The position numbers and the translations under genes were made by a program. A DNA stretch of 64,000 nucleotides, taken from positions 6,052,001 through 6,116,000 of the forward strand of contig NC_092582.1 in NCBI RefSeq assembly GCF_037975245.1, written 5' to 3'. Below are positions 1-10,550 of the stretch, in pieces; position 1 is the stretch's first letter; the number at the start of each line of letters is the position of its first letter. The notes beneath the pieces are model-generated. The model was given only the letters and a program-made list of their open reading frames with translations, made no database searches and was not told the origin of the DNA. This stretch comes from Apostichopus japonicus. Lineage: Eukaryota; Echinodermata; Holothuroidea; Aspidochirotida; Stichopodidae.

Positions 1-115
1 CTCACCGAATTAATTGTTTTTGACGGAAACGCTCCGATTTCGCCAAACATTCTAAAATCGAGAATGACAACATTGTTTACAATTCACCTTCTGCTCACCA
101 ACTATCAAGTCTGTT

Positions 116-3100
116 CTATTTCTTTTTATTTCTGGTTGTATAGTTGGCTCTGGTCATCCACCCGAAGAAATAATATCCAAAGCCCGCCCCTAGCAACACG
201 CTCATAGTTAGCCAGCCATTATAAGTCATTACTATCAACATCAGGGCGTACGCAACCGCTAACTGTAGAACGTGTAGTATAGTCTGTAGGGCGTGTCCTG
301 GATGGAGCAACGGAGGGCTGAAAGAGACAAATATATCTAATTATTTCACAAAGCTGTTTGAGTTTCAATACTGAAGTTACACTACGAAATATCATTCAGT
401 TTGTAAACAAATAAACTCAAGTGTTCCAGAGCAGTAATTTTCTGTATGTCAAAATGCAAAATGAAATTAAAAATGCAGTATAAGGTGATTAGTTGAATAT
501 TGTAGGAATCTGAAGATGGCGGCCATTGGGTGGGATATCGTTTTTACTAGTTAAAAAAAGAAAGGTACACTACTGTTGATATTTGGTTTAGATAGCAAGT
601 ATATTGTGCGACGACCTTTGACAATACAGTTTTTGCGGCTGTATTTGCTGGGAACTATACGATTTTCAAATTACTGTGATAAATTAATCGTTGCAGACGT
701 TTTCTCAAAGTAAAGCTACCCCTCACTGCATAGCTGACACTCTTATGTATGCATGCTCAAATCTTCCGTACCATGAACATGAACATCCAAGAGCCCAAAA
801 TTGGTATCGATATAACGACAAACTTTGATCATGAACACCGCAGGGAGGAAAGCTGAAAGTGTCTCAACTTTCTCTGGTCTTATAAGTTCAGTGGTTCAGT
901 AATATAAGTTCAGTGGCTCAGTGGTTAACGCCGGTGCCTTTCAATCATAAGGTCCCGAGTTCGAGTCACTCCAAGATTAATGTATGTCGTCCAGTTGCAG
1001 AGTTGTTGACAATGGACAATCATGGACGTTAAATATGAATCTAAGATACAGTCTTCGGTCACCTTGCGGCTTTGATAAGCCAATGATGGCTTATTCGCGA
1101 GTTCCTGCTTGCAAGAGGATCTAAAATACATACATACATACACGCATACAAGACACTGCGGCCATTATATCATTATAACTATATCACCTTCTGGGTCACT
1201 ATAAATGTACACAACTTCTTAAATCCCGTTCACAGAATCATACCTGTCATCATCTTTCTCTAGGATGTGAGATGTCTCTGTACTTTCTGCAGTCGTCTCT
1301 TCACCTTGTAAGTCAGCAATCAGTGACGCCTCCAACTTCGAACGAAGTACTTTTATCCATTCAAATAGGAATGCGATGAAGAACACGACTATACACGAAC
1401 CTATGAGTCCTAAAAAAACAACGATAAGAGAACAGAAAGAAACAGTATGTGACAATGAGCCACTGTGATTATTTGGGAGTGACATCACACCATTGTGACA
1501 AAGCGAATTCATCCCTCCGTAACTATTTGAAAGTGATATGACTACACTGTGGTTATACAAGACTGATGTCGCGCCGCTGTGACTTTTGGAATGTGATATC
1601 ATATCTCTGTGACCATTTGAAAGTGATATCGCGCAGCCGTGACTATTTGAAGGTGATATCACTACGCTGTGACTACAAGTGACTGTGCCACTGACAAGCC
1701 ACTTTGACTTTTGGAATGTGATATCATATCTCTGTGACTATTTGAAAGTGATATCGCGTGGCTGTGATTAAGTGCAAGTGAGTACCTGCAATCTTTGAAG
1801 GATAAAGGTACGCAGAATTTAAGTCAAGTTGATGCGTCATAGTCCAAGTAAAAGGAACATTTTGAGTGCTATATAGTGATGTTTCTATAGCCTGTCCGTT
1901 TTGAAGATATTCAGCTTTAATATATATTTTATGCGTGGAATGCTCATTTAAGGCTAAACTGACAATGACGTCAGCTCCTCAGTACAGGCATAACTGTTTC
2001 TGCTTTTCACAGTTGTTCTGTCAAGTTTGATAATTGAACCAAAAAATGTTCCTTTTAACTTTATTAGAACAACAAAGCACCAATGGATAACATTCATAAC
2101 ATTCATTTGTCTTGGAAACTTTTTTAATGAATTGTAAACATGTAACATAATTAATGAACAAAAGTCGAAAACTTTTAGACCATGTTTACTAACAATAACA
2201 TATAGCCTAAATTAATATATAGAGGTATGAACAAGATGAGATGGCGCCAGACTAGTACACTACAAAAATGACATTTTACCGAGTCTATCGAATGATTGCC
2301 ATAGATAATTGTACTTTATGCATGTTAATATATTGTTGGATATTGTGTAGGCCTATCTACCATCATCTTTTAAACTATATCTCCCTTTTCTTGTTAAAAC
2401 AATAAACATGCATAATTGGAATATTACGCAACTTATGAGGACAGAAACTAATTAATTTAAACTTACCAGCGATTGTTTCAACCTTCCAAGCTTTAATTAA
2501 TATCGTTGTTTCGACGTCAAAAGTGAAGTACATCATGTCCTGTATGATGAGACATAAACAAAGACGTATCATGAATGGTTTCTTGAATACGTCCATGCAT
2601 GGAAACATTTACGGAACTTTTAAAAGAGAGTTATTTAGGCCTATGAGGGGTGGATCGAGGGTTTTATAAAGAAGGAGTGTGGCCATGAGGTCATTGAAGG
2701 CGACTCCAATGTAGGGGTGTTTCGCGGGTCCTATACCCTAGAAGAAAGAAAAATTAAAGTTTAGACGTGAAAATGATCCATTCTGAAGCATGTTGGACAT
2801 ACACACATTGAAACAAAAATATAGTGTCTTCAAAAAGGTAATAAATAATTATGAAGTCAGTTTTTATACTTGCTCAAGTATCAACCTTGTCTATGCAGGG
2901 TAACAATGTATAGGCCTATATACTAAGGCCTACTTTCACGTAGAACAGGGTTGTCCAACCTTTTGCAGAGGAGGGCCGCATGGAATGATTATGATGAAGG
3001 AGGGGCCGCATGAACCCTACGCTCAATTTTTCGATTTTTGCCCGAAGCCCAAGGCAACAAGATATGCATGAGCACTGCGCGCGGAGCGCACTGATTTATT

Positions 3101-5542
3101 TTCCTTCCTGATAAAACATGAATAAAGTCCAGCCGGCCCCCCCCCTCCCTCCCAGAAGGTTCGAATGATTGATTATATAGCTTAAAATTGTTATCAATAA
3201 ATCTGCTCACTAACATTTCGCACCGTAGAGCATCTCTGGCGGGCCGGACGCAACCATGCGGCGGGCCGGACTGTGGCCCGCGGGCCGTAGGTTGGACAAC
3301 CCTGACGTAGAACATTTCTTAGCTACTTTAGTTCATCACCTGTATACAAGCAGGATTTATCATACATACGTTAATAATAGTAGTTAGTGTCTTTTTTCCT
3401 TAAGTTTAAATCTCTCCCAAACTAATACCGTTCTACGAATTGTAAGAAACACGTCTTCGTATCGATTCCTTTTTTTATCTCCTTTTTTTCTTTATATAAC
3501 TTATTTGTGAGTAATGCTGCTTACCTTTTAGACTTTACTAAATAGGCCTTTATTTAGTTAAATCTCTCGCAAACTAATACCGTTCTACGAATTGCAAGAA
3601 AAAAAAGTCCTATTCATGATTCCTTTGTTCTTTCCTGTTTTCTTTCTTTAGCTTATTTTGGGAGTAATGCTGCTGACGTTTTAGACTTTACTAACAAGGC
3701 CTATATTTAGTTACGGAATTATTCCAAGTAAGTGACAAAATTGGAACAAATTCCGAAGACATTTGATCAAGATGGAGATAGCACGCAATGATATACGGTA
3801 TCGGACCAGGTTCATTCACTGGACATGCAATTTGCATAGCCATCTTATCACAATTTATGTATCACTGGTGTAAATAAAGTCTTTGAGAAATAGGGGGGGG
3901 GGGGAGAGTTTAAGAAACTGTAAATATGTTGTTATGATGTTGTTGTAATTACTTGCACAGCCGCAAACAGGATGTTCACAAAAATAGGTTAGAATAAAAA
4001 TAAAAATATAAATAGATTAGGAATAATCAGGAAAGACAATAATAAAGGTGACTACTAATTGCGCTCTTTTCCCGCAGATTTCAAGCCAAAAGATAACCCA
4101 ATTGTTATTATATTATATTGTACTAAAGTTGACATTGTTTGGATAATCTCGAATTACTAAAAAATTATCTCTGACGTTGGACTTTGGTAAACATGCATAT
4201 TGTACCATTCTTCTATATAGTGTTATTGTATATTTCAAATGATTGCATAATTACCAGCAAATGCAAGCTTAAAGTGGTTTTTAGCATGAGTTATACCTAT
4301 ACTAACGCTATGGACGTTTTCTCTCAGTCGCGTGTCCCTTCAGGACCACCGTAGATACAGCTATATTGACCCATGTTGATGTGTAGTATAGTGCTGAGTG
4401 TCTGACAGTTTACATTCACAAATGCATATTCCTATAGTTACATATACACAGACCGACATTTTGCATACATAATGTCCACATTTATGATTTTCGATTGCCA
4501 GGCTTCCAAGTTTACTAACGAAGAAACACAGTAGCTTCAACAGAACTAACCAATTATTTATAAACGTATAGTCATATGCAAGGGCGGCGGAACCGGGGGG
4601 GGGGGGGCACAGGGGGCACGTGTCCCCCCACTTTTCCTCAGGGTTAAAAATGTGCCCTTTTTCTACATAAAAATTGAGGTGTCTCAAGTTAGCAAGAGGC
4701 CAGGGAACCAGAATGAACACTCGGGAAGGGCCGTTTCCGGCCATCTGAGGGGTTTGTAAAACCAAAAATTTTCTTGTACGCTCCGCGCCAACCGATGGTG
4801 GCGCTCCGCTCAGAATGTCGTGCATACAACTTTGGATATTGCAGTGCTAGTATGCATTTTTTCCATGAAAGGGGGGGGGGGGGGCCGTTGATGGAGTGAT
4901 GTGTATACGCGAAAAAGATAATACAATAAGAGTTATAAAGGTTACTAAATATAAGGCTACATCAGTCCAATTGAATTTCTGCAAAGTGCCCTTTGATGTC
5001 GGTGCCCCCCCCCCCCCAGATTAAAAGTGCTTCCGCCGCCCTTGGTCATATGTTCCTATTTACATACCGAGATTTGCATGTAGTTCAAATATTTGATCGC
5101 AGCTATTACGGCTAGGTCTTTCAAATAAAAGATTACAAAGTTATATTCAAATATAGAAAACTGTATGAGGTAACTCGACACAAGTTTTATCATATACCTA
5201 TATGCCCATGCATATATACTCATCCTGCGTCCATGAACTTGTACCCCCCCCCCCCCCCACCCACCCCCTAATTGAGTGATAAAAGATCAAATTCGAATTT
5301 GTGAGACACAAAAGTATTGCTGTATTGTTTTAAACGGTTACCATTTGCTGTTTGGGAGCAGTCAACTGATTACACACACACATAGTCCTATATCGTCACA
5401 TTGAGAGGTATCTAATCATGTGTATGAATATTGCTTGCACTGGCAGCTATATAGCACATAGAATACCACACAAGTGAAGATACAGCATTTGAGCAACGAC
5501 TGTTTTGCCAATAGTTTAATACAATAGCGTACTTACCTCCAT
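116..5542 (-). CDS. SLC31A-like: CTR/SLC31-family copper transporter, gene 1 (complete, 4 coding exons)
   Basis: Small trimeric copper-permease subunit of the CTR family, expected to carry Cu(I) across the plasma or endolysosomal membrane. Coding exons in transcript order: 5542-5537 (only ATG GAG), 2539-2467, 1409-1244, 317-116; lengths 6+73+166+202 = 447 nt, 148 aa. All junctions are GT-AG and the phases join cleanly (0, 1, 2). The protein starts MEDMMYFTF, a short Met-containing N-terminus before TM1. TM1 follows (GSCIVVFFIAFLFEWIKVLR), then an acidic/Ser/Thr loop. TM2 carries the family MxxxM motif (MLIVM, followed by TYN). TM3 carries GxxxG (GAGFG). The tail is basic (NKKK) and lacks the HCH end of CTR1. 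The length and short N-terminus resemble SLC31A2. The start is fixed by an in-frame TGA four codons upstream in the same exon. Family is seen directly; CTR1 versus CTR2 assignment is inference. Confidence 0.85.
318..1243 (-). other. Intron 3 of CTR gene 1
   Basis: Donor at 1243-1242, acceptor at 319-318. A+T-rich, with one SINE (about 905-1145) and no other feature I can support. Confidence 0.7.
905..1145 (+). mobile_element. tRNA-derived SINE, copy 1
   Basis: A tRNA-like head has an A box (TGGCTCAGTGGTTAACGC, 912-935) and a B box (GAGTTCGAGTC, about 957-967). It is followed by a tRNA-unrelated body and a tail of tacata repeats. The body recurs at 35925-36115 (shared tracts such as attaatgtatgtcgtccag and gcggctttgataagccaatg), so this is a dispersed family. 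A tandem ataagttcagtgg duplication lies at its 5' edge. Confidence 0.75.
1450..1790. repeat. Minisatellite, ~30-32 bp unit, in intron 2 of CTR gene 1
   Basis: Repeats of the theme ctgtgactatttgaaagtgatatc, for example near 1528, 1586, 1618, 1648, 1710 and 1742. They begin about 40 bp upstream (transcript sense) of the acceptor of the 1244-1409 exon. A reading frame runs through the repeats into that exon, but the acceptor and the phase with the previous exon show it is intronic. Confidence 0.75.
1791..2466. other. Rest of intron 2 of CTR gene 1
   Basis: A+T-rich with no gene or clear repeat. The intron's donor is at 2466-2465. Confidence 0.5.
2630..2760 (+). mobile_element. Fragment of a dispersed repeat (ggatc-agg-tttta type)
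   Basis: Contains ggtggatcgagggtttta, then gaaggagtgtggcc-atgaggtc-ttgaagg. The same order of words occurs near 24725-24800 and 53355-53430, so this is a degraded copy of a dispersed element. No intact ends found. Confidence 0.4.
2946..3304. mobile_element. Non-autonomous hAT-type element with perfect 8-bp TSD
   Basis: Terminal inverted repeats cagggttgtccaacc (2946-2960) and ggttggacaaccctg (3290-3304). It is flanked by a perfect 8-bp target duplication acgtagaa at 2938-2945 and 3305-3312. The 359-bp interior is G+C-rich (gggccg words) and has no transposase. 8-bp duplications and CAGGG ends are diagnostic of the hAT superfamily. Confidence 0.92.
3313..4570. other. Intron 1 of CTR gene 1, section between the two hAT elements
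   Basis: A+T-rich. A ~120-bp duplicated block occurs at about 3400-3540 and 3555-3680 (shared aatctctc-caaactaataccgttctac). A poly-G run lies at 3892-3904. No coding signal. Confidence 0.5.
4579..5044. mobile_element. Non-autonomous hAT-type element with perfect 8-bp TSD
   Basis: Terminal inverted repeats caagggcggcggaa (4579) and ttccgccgcccttg (ending 5044). Perfect 8-bp duplication gtcatatg at 4571-4578 and 5045-5052. The inside has several poly-G/poly-C runs and, at about 4740-4815, the module ttttcttgtacgctccgcgcc...ggtggcgctccgc that is shared with otherwise different elements at 16.8-31.9 kb. Confidence 0.92.
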
Positions 5543-5614
5543 CGTTGTATGTCATAGTTTTCTTCTTAGCCCCGACGCGTCTCTTAATGTCATGTCTTCC
5601 AAGCTCCCATGAAT
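5537..5614 (-). other. First exon of CTR gene 1, mostly 5' UTR, with the start codon at its 3' end
   Basis: On the minus strand this 78-bp segment ends ACGATGGAG directly before a consensus donor gtaagta. Joined to the acceptor at 2540-2541 it reads ATG GAG GAC ATG ATG TAC, in frame with the transporter. An AG at its upstream edge (cttacag) suggests either a further 5' UTR exon or a transcription start inside the segment; the sequence does not decide. Only two codons are carried here, so gene finders may miss it and start at the next in-frame ATG in the following exon. Confidence 0.6.
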
Positions 5615-7780
5615 CTGTAAGTTTTTGAAGTGGTTTAGGTTATGAAGTGGTAGGTGATAAATCACATAGACATTCAGTTGGCGTGATTTTCAAGTGCTAT
5701 ACGCAGATACTGCTATAGACTATACCAGTACATTTAAACTGCATGCATTGATGAATATCGGCTTCCATCCCTTCGTATATATTATAGCCTACTGACATAA
5801 CAGTTGCAGCTATAGTTTTAGATGAAACTCTCTGAATAGCAATACGATCGAATCGTTATATTATTAAATGTCTGTTTATAGGCTTATCGTTCATTTAGGC
5901 CTGCCAAGTTAAAACATCAGTAAAAAGATGTAGGCTAGTTATATAATAATCAGTAAATTTTCCTACACATATAGAAAGTAAACAAACAACCAACGTATTC
6001 TTCATATTCTAGTTCGTTCCAAAATGGGCCGTTCTTGGTGGCCAGAAGCGTATCTTAACGTTACTTAAACAAATGTTTATACATATATATATATATATAT
6101 GAATGATATGATATGACATGATAAGATATGATATAAAGACTAGCTTTCATTGAAATCCAACCAACCTAAACTGTCAATCTCAGTGCGAGCCTAAAAGATT
6201 TTCCTGTCATGCATGCATATTAATACTTTGATTGAGGGTCCCTGTTGCATGGTACGGGGTAGTAAACCAACTCAATCTGTCCTAAGCTGATGTGTTACAA
6301 TACCGTAAGCCTCCATTAAAACTAAGCCTGCAATGTTGAAAACTCGTTGACTAATTTACCTTTACCTACATTAATCTGGGAATTATCCCAGGAACTAACT
6401 GACGCTTTATAGTAACTTTTCTATTGAAAGAACGAAGTTTTAACCCACTGTTTGAGCAGCCTAGGAAATCCTCAAAAGAACTAATTGCGAGCATCCGAAA
6501 ACATTTGTAACGAAAATCAAACCCATTTGTAAAACGGATCATAAGGTTAAAACTGAAAATTTCCTCCTTGTTGATCCGAGTAGACAAGTATACTGAGTTT
6601 TTTAGTTTTCATTCCTTCTATATATAAACGAATCAAATAAAACTATATGCTAACTACAGTAACTTTCACATTCTACGCAGCCATGCAATACTATACGATC
6701 ACGTCTTTCCGCCATGCTTTGAACCTTGACTTGATTCTACGCAGTTGCTTCAAAACTCTACCGCAACTCTGTCAAAATCAAGTCAAAAGAAACTTGGCTT
6801 TAGTATTGATGAAGAAGAACTTTCTTTCACCTACATGTAGATCAGTTGTGAGGTTACCACTTTGTGGAAGAAGAAACTTCGAAAATATTTTACAAAATCC
6901 AAGGTAAAAAGCTTCTGAACTTTGCGAGACAGTTTCTTAAAAAGGTAATGTTACAAGTGATGTGAATCCTCGGCGAAACATATGTTTGAAATCACAAACT
7001 GATCTACCCGTTTATAGCGTGAACTAAAAGGACACACTAAATGTTTGCTGTTCTCTTATAGCAAATAATATCAAGTGAGCACTTGTACAAATAATTACAG
7101 TCAACAATCCATTCCCACGACTTTTGGACTCACATTGACATTTACGTTAGTTGTAAAGCATTGCGATTAAAGGTATAATAGACTTTACTGGTTGTTAAAC
7201 AATGTAAATCGAAGAAAGTTTTAAATCATTTCTGAATAGGTAGAAAGGGTCAGTGTAGTTTCATTTATGGTATATAAGCTGGATATTAAGCTTGTATGGT
7301 GTGAATTGATATAAGTTTGAAATAATAGGCGAGCACAAAACCGGAGACGGTGCACGCGTATAGACCCTATTTCTGAGAATTGAGTTAAATTGAAAATATA
7401 TATAGGTTAAAAGAAATATAACTAACATGGAAGCTGACGTCATCATTAAATTTGTGGCGTTAGTGGAACATTCCAAACATGTAATAGGTCATGAACTCGT
7501 CTATAATGTTTATTACCGGACATTCGATTATATCATTCAGTGTGTTGAGAGATTAAAACCACAGTCAGTCATATACAGTGGTAGCCTATACCATTTCTGA
7601 AATCAAGTAAAACTACACAACAAGCTGACACAGAAAAGCTATCGTCATAGCAAGCTGGAGTAAACTGCTCATGGTATAGACTCTGCGGAGTCTGTTATGT
7701 GAATTCCGATCAGTCTACAACCTTCCGACACCGAGGACTTCGATCATGATTCGCTCACTCAAGATATCTACATAACACAC
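5615..7780. other. Upstream flank of CTR gene 1
   Basis: A+T-rich, with an (AT)n run at 6078-6101. Short open frames at 6366-6587, 6647-6907 and 7261-7476 have no recognisable similarity or exon signals, and I do not call them genes. A promoter for gene 1 should lie here, but no convincing core element is visible. Confidence 0.4.
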
Positions 7781-8501
7781 TGCAAACGGCAACAGAGGAG
7801 TGGGAACAGACAGTGGGGAAGAATATATATATACGCGCAGATAATTATTTACAAATTATCCCCGAAATCAGCGTCTAACTCGTACCTTATGAACGCAATC
7901 TACACGTAATAATGCTCAATCGAGCCTGCTTGGGCTCGAAGGAACAAAAATGCGAGCAGACGAGGGCATATACCCCTAACACGTAGCCTCGAGACATCAT
8001 CTACACGTAAAACACTCCCTTACGGCGACTGTATAGCTTCGACACGAGGAATATATGACGTAATCACTGCAATTGCCTATAGCAGATCGGTAATAGCTAT
8101 TTATTGACCGTTGAAATGGTTACCCTAATTATAGTGTATCTATTTACAAATCATTATACATATCTACAAATTATCCCCGAAATCAGCGTCTAATTCGTCC
8201 CTTATGGACGCAATCTAAACGTAATAAAGCTCACTCGAGCCTGATGGGCTTGAAGGAATAAAATTGCGACGCGACGAAGTCATTTACCGCTTACACGAAC
8301 CTTCGAGACATCATCTACACGTAATCGACACAAGGAATACATGACTTAATCACAGCAATTGCCTATAGACGATCGGTAATAGCTATTTATTGACCGTCAA
8401 AACGTGAAAACAATTTATACAATTAAGTATTGAGAATGAAACAGATTCAAATGCAAATCAAAATATTTTCTACGCGAAAAAAAAACAAGAAAAAGGAAAA
8501 G

Positions 8502-8572
8502 GTGTTGACGGGGAATCGAACCCGGGACCTCGCACACACAAAACGAGAGCCGTACCTCTAAACCAATAGGCC
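8502..8572 (-). pseudogene. tRNA-Pro-like sequence inside the satellite, copy 1
   Basis: On the minus strand there is an A box (TTGGTTTAGAGG), a CTCG...CGAG anticodon-type stem, and a B box in CCCGGGTTCGATTCCCC. It most resembles eukaryotic tRNA-Pro. The anticodon loop is two bases too long, and the two strands of the would-be acceptor stem (GGCCTAT and TCAACAC) do not pair. It is a tRNA-like promoter body or SINE head, not a functional tRNA. Confidence 0.7.
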
Positions 8573-9732
8573 GCTTGTATATAAGCTAACATGGTAGCCA
8601 AGCCTACGTAGCTTCGACACGTCGGCTTCCAGCCAGTCGGTAGTAGCTATCGGCATACCTTCGACACGAGAAATAGATGACGTAATCACAGCAATTGCCT
8701 ATAGCAGATCGGTACTAGCTATTTATTGACCGTGGAAATGGTTACCCTAGTGTATCTGTTTACAAATCATTATACATATCTACAAATTATCCCCGAAATC
8801 AGCGTCTAATTCGTCCCTTATGGACGCAATCTACACGTAATAATGCTCACTCGAGCCTGCTTGGGCTCGAAGGAACACAAATGCGACAAGACGAGGGCAT
8901 ATACCCCTAACACGTAGGCTCGAGACATCATCTACACGTAAAACACTCCCTTACGGCGACTGTATACCTTCGACACGAGGAATATATGACGTAATCACTG
9001 CAATTTCCTATAGCAGATCGGTAATAGCTATTTATTGTTTGTGGAAATGGTTTCCCTAGTGTATTTATTTAAAAATCATTATACATATTTACAAATTATC
9101 CCCGAAATCAGCGTCTAATTCGTCCCTTATGGACGCAATCTACACGTAATAATGCTCACTCGAGTCTGCTTGGTCTTGAAGGAATAAAAATGCGAGGCGA
9201 CGGAGTCATTTACCGCTTACACGAAGCTTCGAGACATCATCTACACGTAAAGAACTCCATTGCGGCGACTGTATAGCTTCGACACGAGAAATAGATGACG
9301 TAATCACAGCAATTGCCTATAGCAGATCGGTAATAGCTATTTATTGACCTTAGAAATGGTTACCCTAGTGTATTATTTACAAATCATTATACATATTTAC
9401 AAATTATCCCCGAAATCAGCGTCTAATTCACACAAATCGGACACAATCTACACGTAATAATGCTCACTCGAGCCTGCTTGGGCTTGTAGGAATAAAATTG
9501 CGAAGCGACGGAGTCATTTACCGCTTACACGAACCTTCGAGACATCATCTACGCGTAATCGACACAAGGAATACATGACTTTATCACAGCAATTGCCTAT
9601 AGACGATCGGTAATAGCTATTTATTGACCGTCAAAACGTGAAAACAATTTATACAATTAAGTATTGAGAATGGAACAGATTCAAATGCAAATCAAAATAT
9701 TTTCTACGCGAAAAAACAAGAAAAAGGAAAAG

Positions 9733-9803
9733 GTGTTGACAGGGGATCGAGCCCGGGACCTCGCACACACAAAACGAGAGCCGTACCTCTAAACCAATAG
9801 GCC
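9733..9803 (-). pseudogene. tRNA-Pro-like sequence inside the satellite, copy 2
   Basis: Second copy, one higher-order unit (about 1231 bp) after the first. The A box is retained, but the B box is altered (GGGCTCGATCCCC instead of GGTTCGATTCCCC). The flanking gaaaaacaagaaaaaggaaa tract is shared by both copies, so the tRNA-like piece was amplified with the satellite. Confidence 0.7.
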
Positions 9804-10550
9804 GCTTGTATATAAGCTAACATGGTAGCCAAGCCTACGTCGCTTCGACACGTCGGCCTCCAGCCAGTCGGTAGTAGCTATCGGTATACCTTCGACACGA
9901 GAAATAGATGACGTAATCACAGCAATTGCCTATAGCAGATCGTTACTAGCTATTTATTGACCGTGGAAATGGTTACCCTAGTGTATCTGTTTACAAATCA
10001 TTATACATATTTACAAATTATCCCCGAAATCAGCGTCTAATTCGTCCCTTATGGGCGCAATCTACACGTAATAATACTCACTCGAGCCTGCTTGGGCTCG
10101 AAGGAACAAAAATGCGACCAGACGAGGGCATATACCCCTAACACGTAGCCTCGAGATCTCATCTACACGTAAAACACTTCCTTTCGGCGACTGTATAGCT
10201 TCGACACGGGGAATATATGACGTAATCACTGCAATTGCCTATAGCAGATCGGTAATAGCTATTTATTGACCGTGGAAATGGTTACCCTAGTGTATTTATT
10301 TACAAATCATTATACATATTTACAAATTATCCCCGAAATCAGCGTCTAATTCGTCCCTTGTGGGCGCAATCTACACGTAATAATGCTCACTCGAGCCTGC
10401 TTGGGCTCGAAGGAACAAAAAAAAAAAGCTAACAGACGAGGGCATATACCCCTAGCACGTAGCCTCGAGACATCATCTACACGTAAAACACTCCCTTTCG
10501 GTGACTTTATAGCTTAGACACGGGGAATATATGACGTAATCACAGCAATT

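Larger units (their letters stand above)
7790..10550. repeat. Satellite array with ~310-bp monomers in a ~1.23-kb higher-order repeat
   Basis: The landmark acaaattatccccgaaatc occurs at about 7853, 8171, 8782, 9091, 9399, 10012 and 10322. The spacings are about 318, 611, 309, 308, 613 and 310 bp. Any landmark recurs after about 1228-1238 bp, so the unit is composite: two ~310-bp monomers plus one ~610-bp monomer that carries a ~300-bp insertion with a tRNA-like body. Each monomer has a small hairpin (cgagcctgcttgggctcg). No coding capacity. Confidence 0.9.

Noticed and set aside
1410-1662. Reading frame extending the CTR gene 1 exon upstream (SNSHG-type repeats)
   Set aside because: A good acceptor at 1411-1410 and the phase match to the exon at 2467-2539 put the boundary at 1409. 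The upstream frame is translated minisatellite.
4361-4825. Recurring peptide SGAPPSVGAERTRKFLVL in frames at 4361-4825, 19639-19998 and 26074-26292
   Set aside because: It is the translation of the shared transposon module. The frames do not extend into any transposase, and the same module is open on both strands at 26102-26311.
8502-9803. Functional tRNA-Pro genes
   Set aside because: Acceptor-stem strands do not pair and the anticodon loop is the wrong size.
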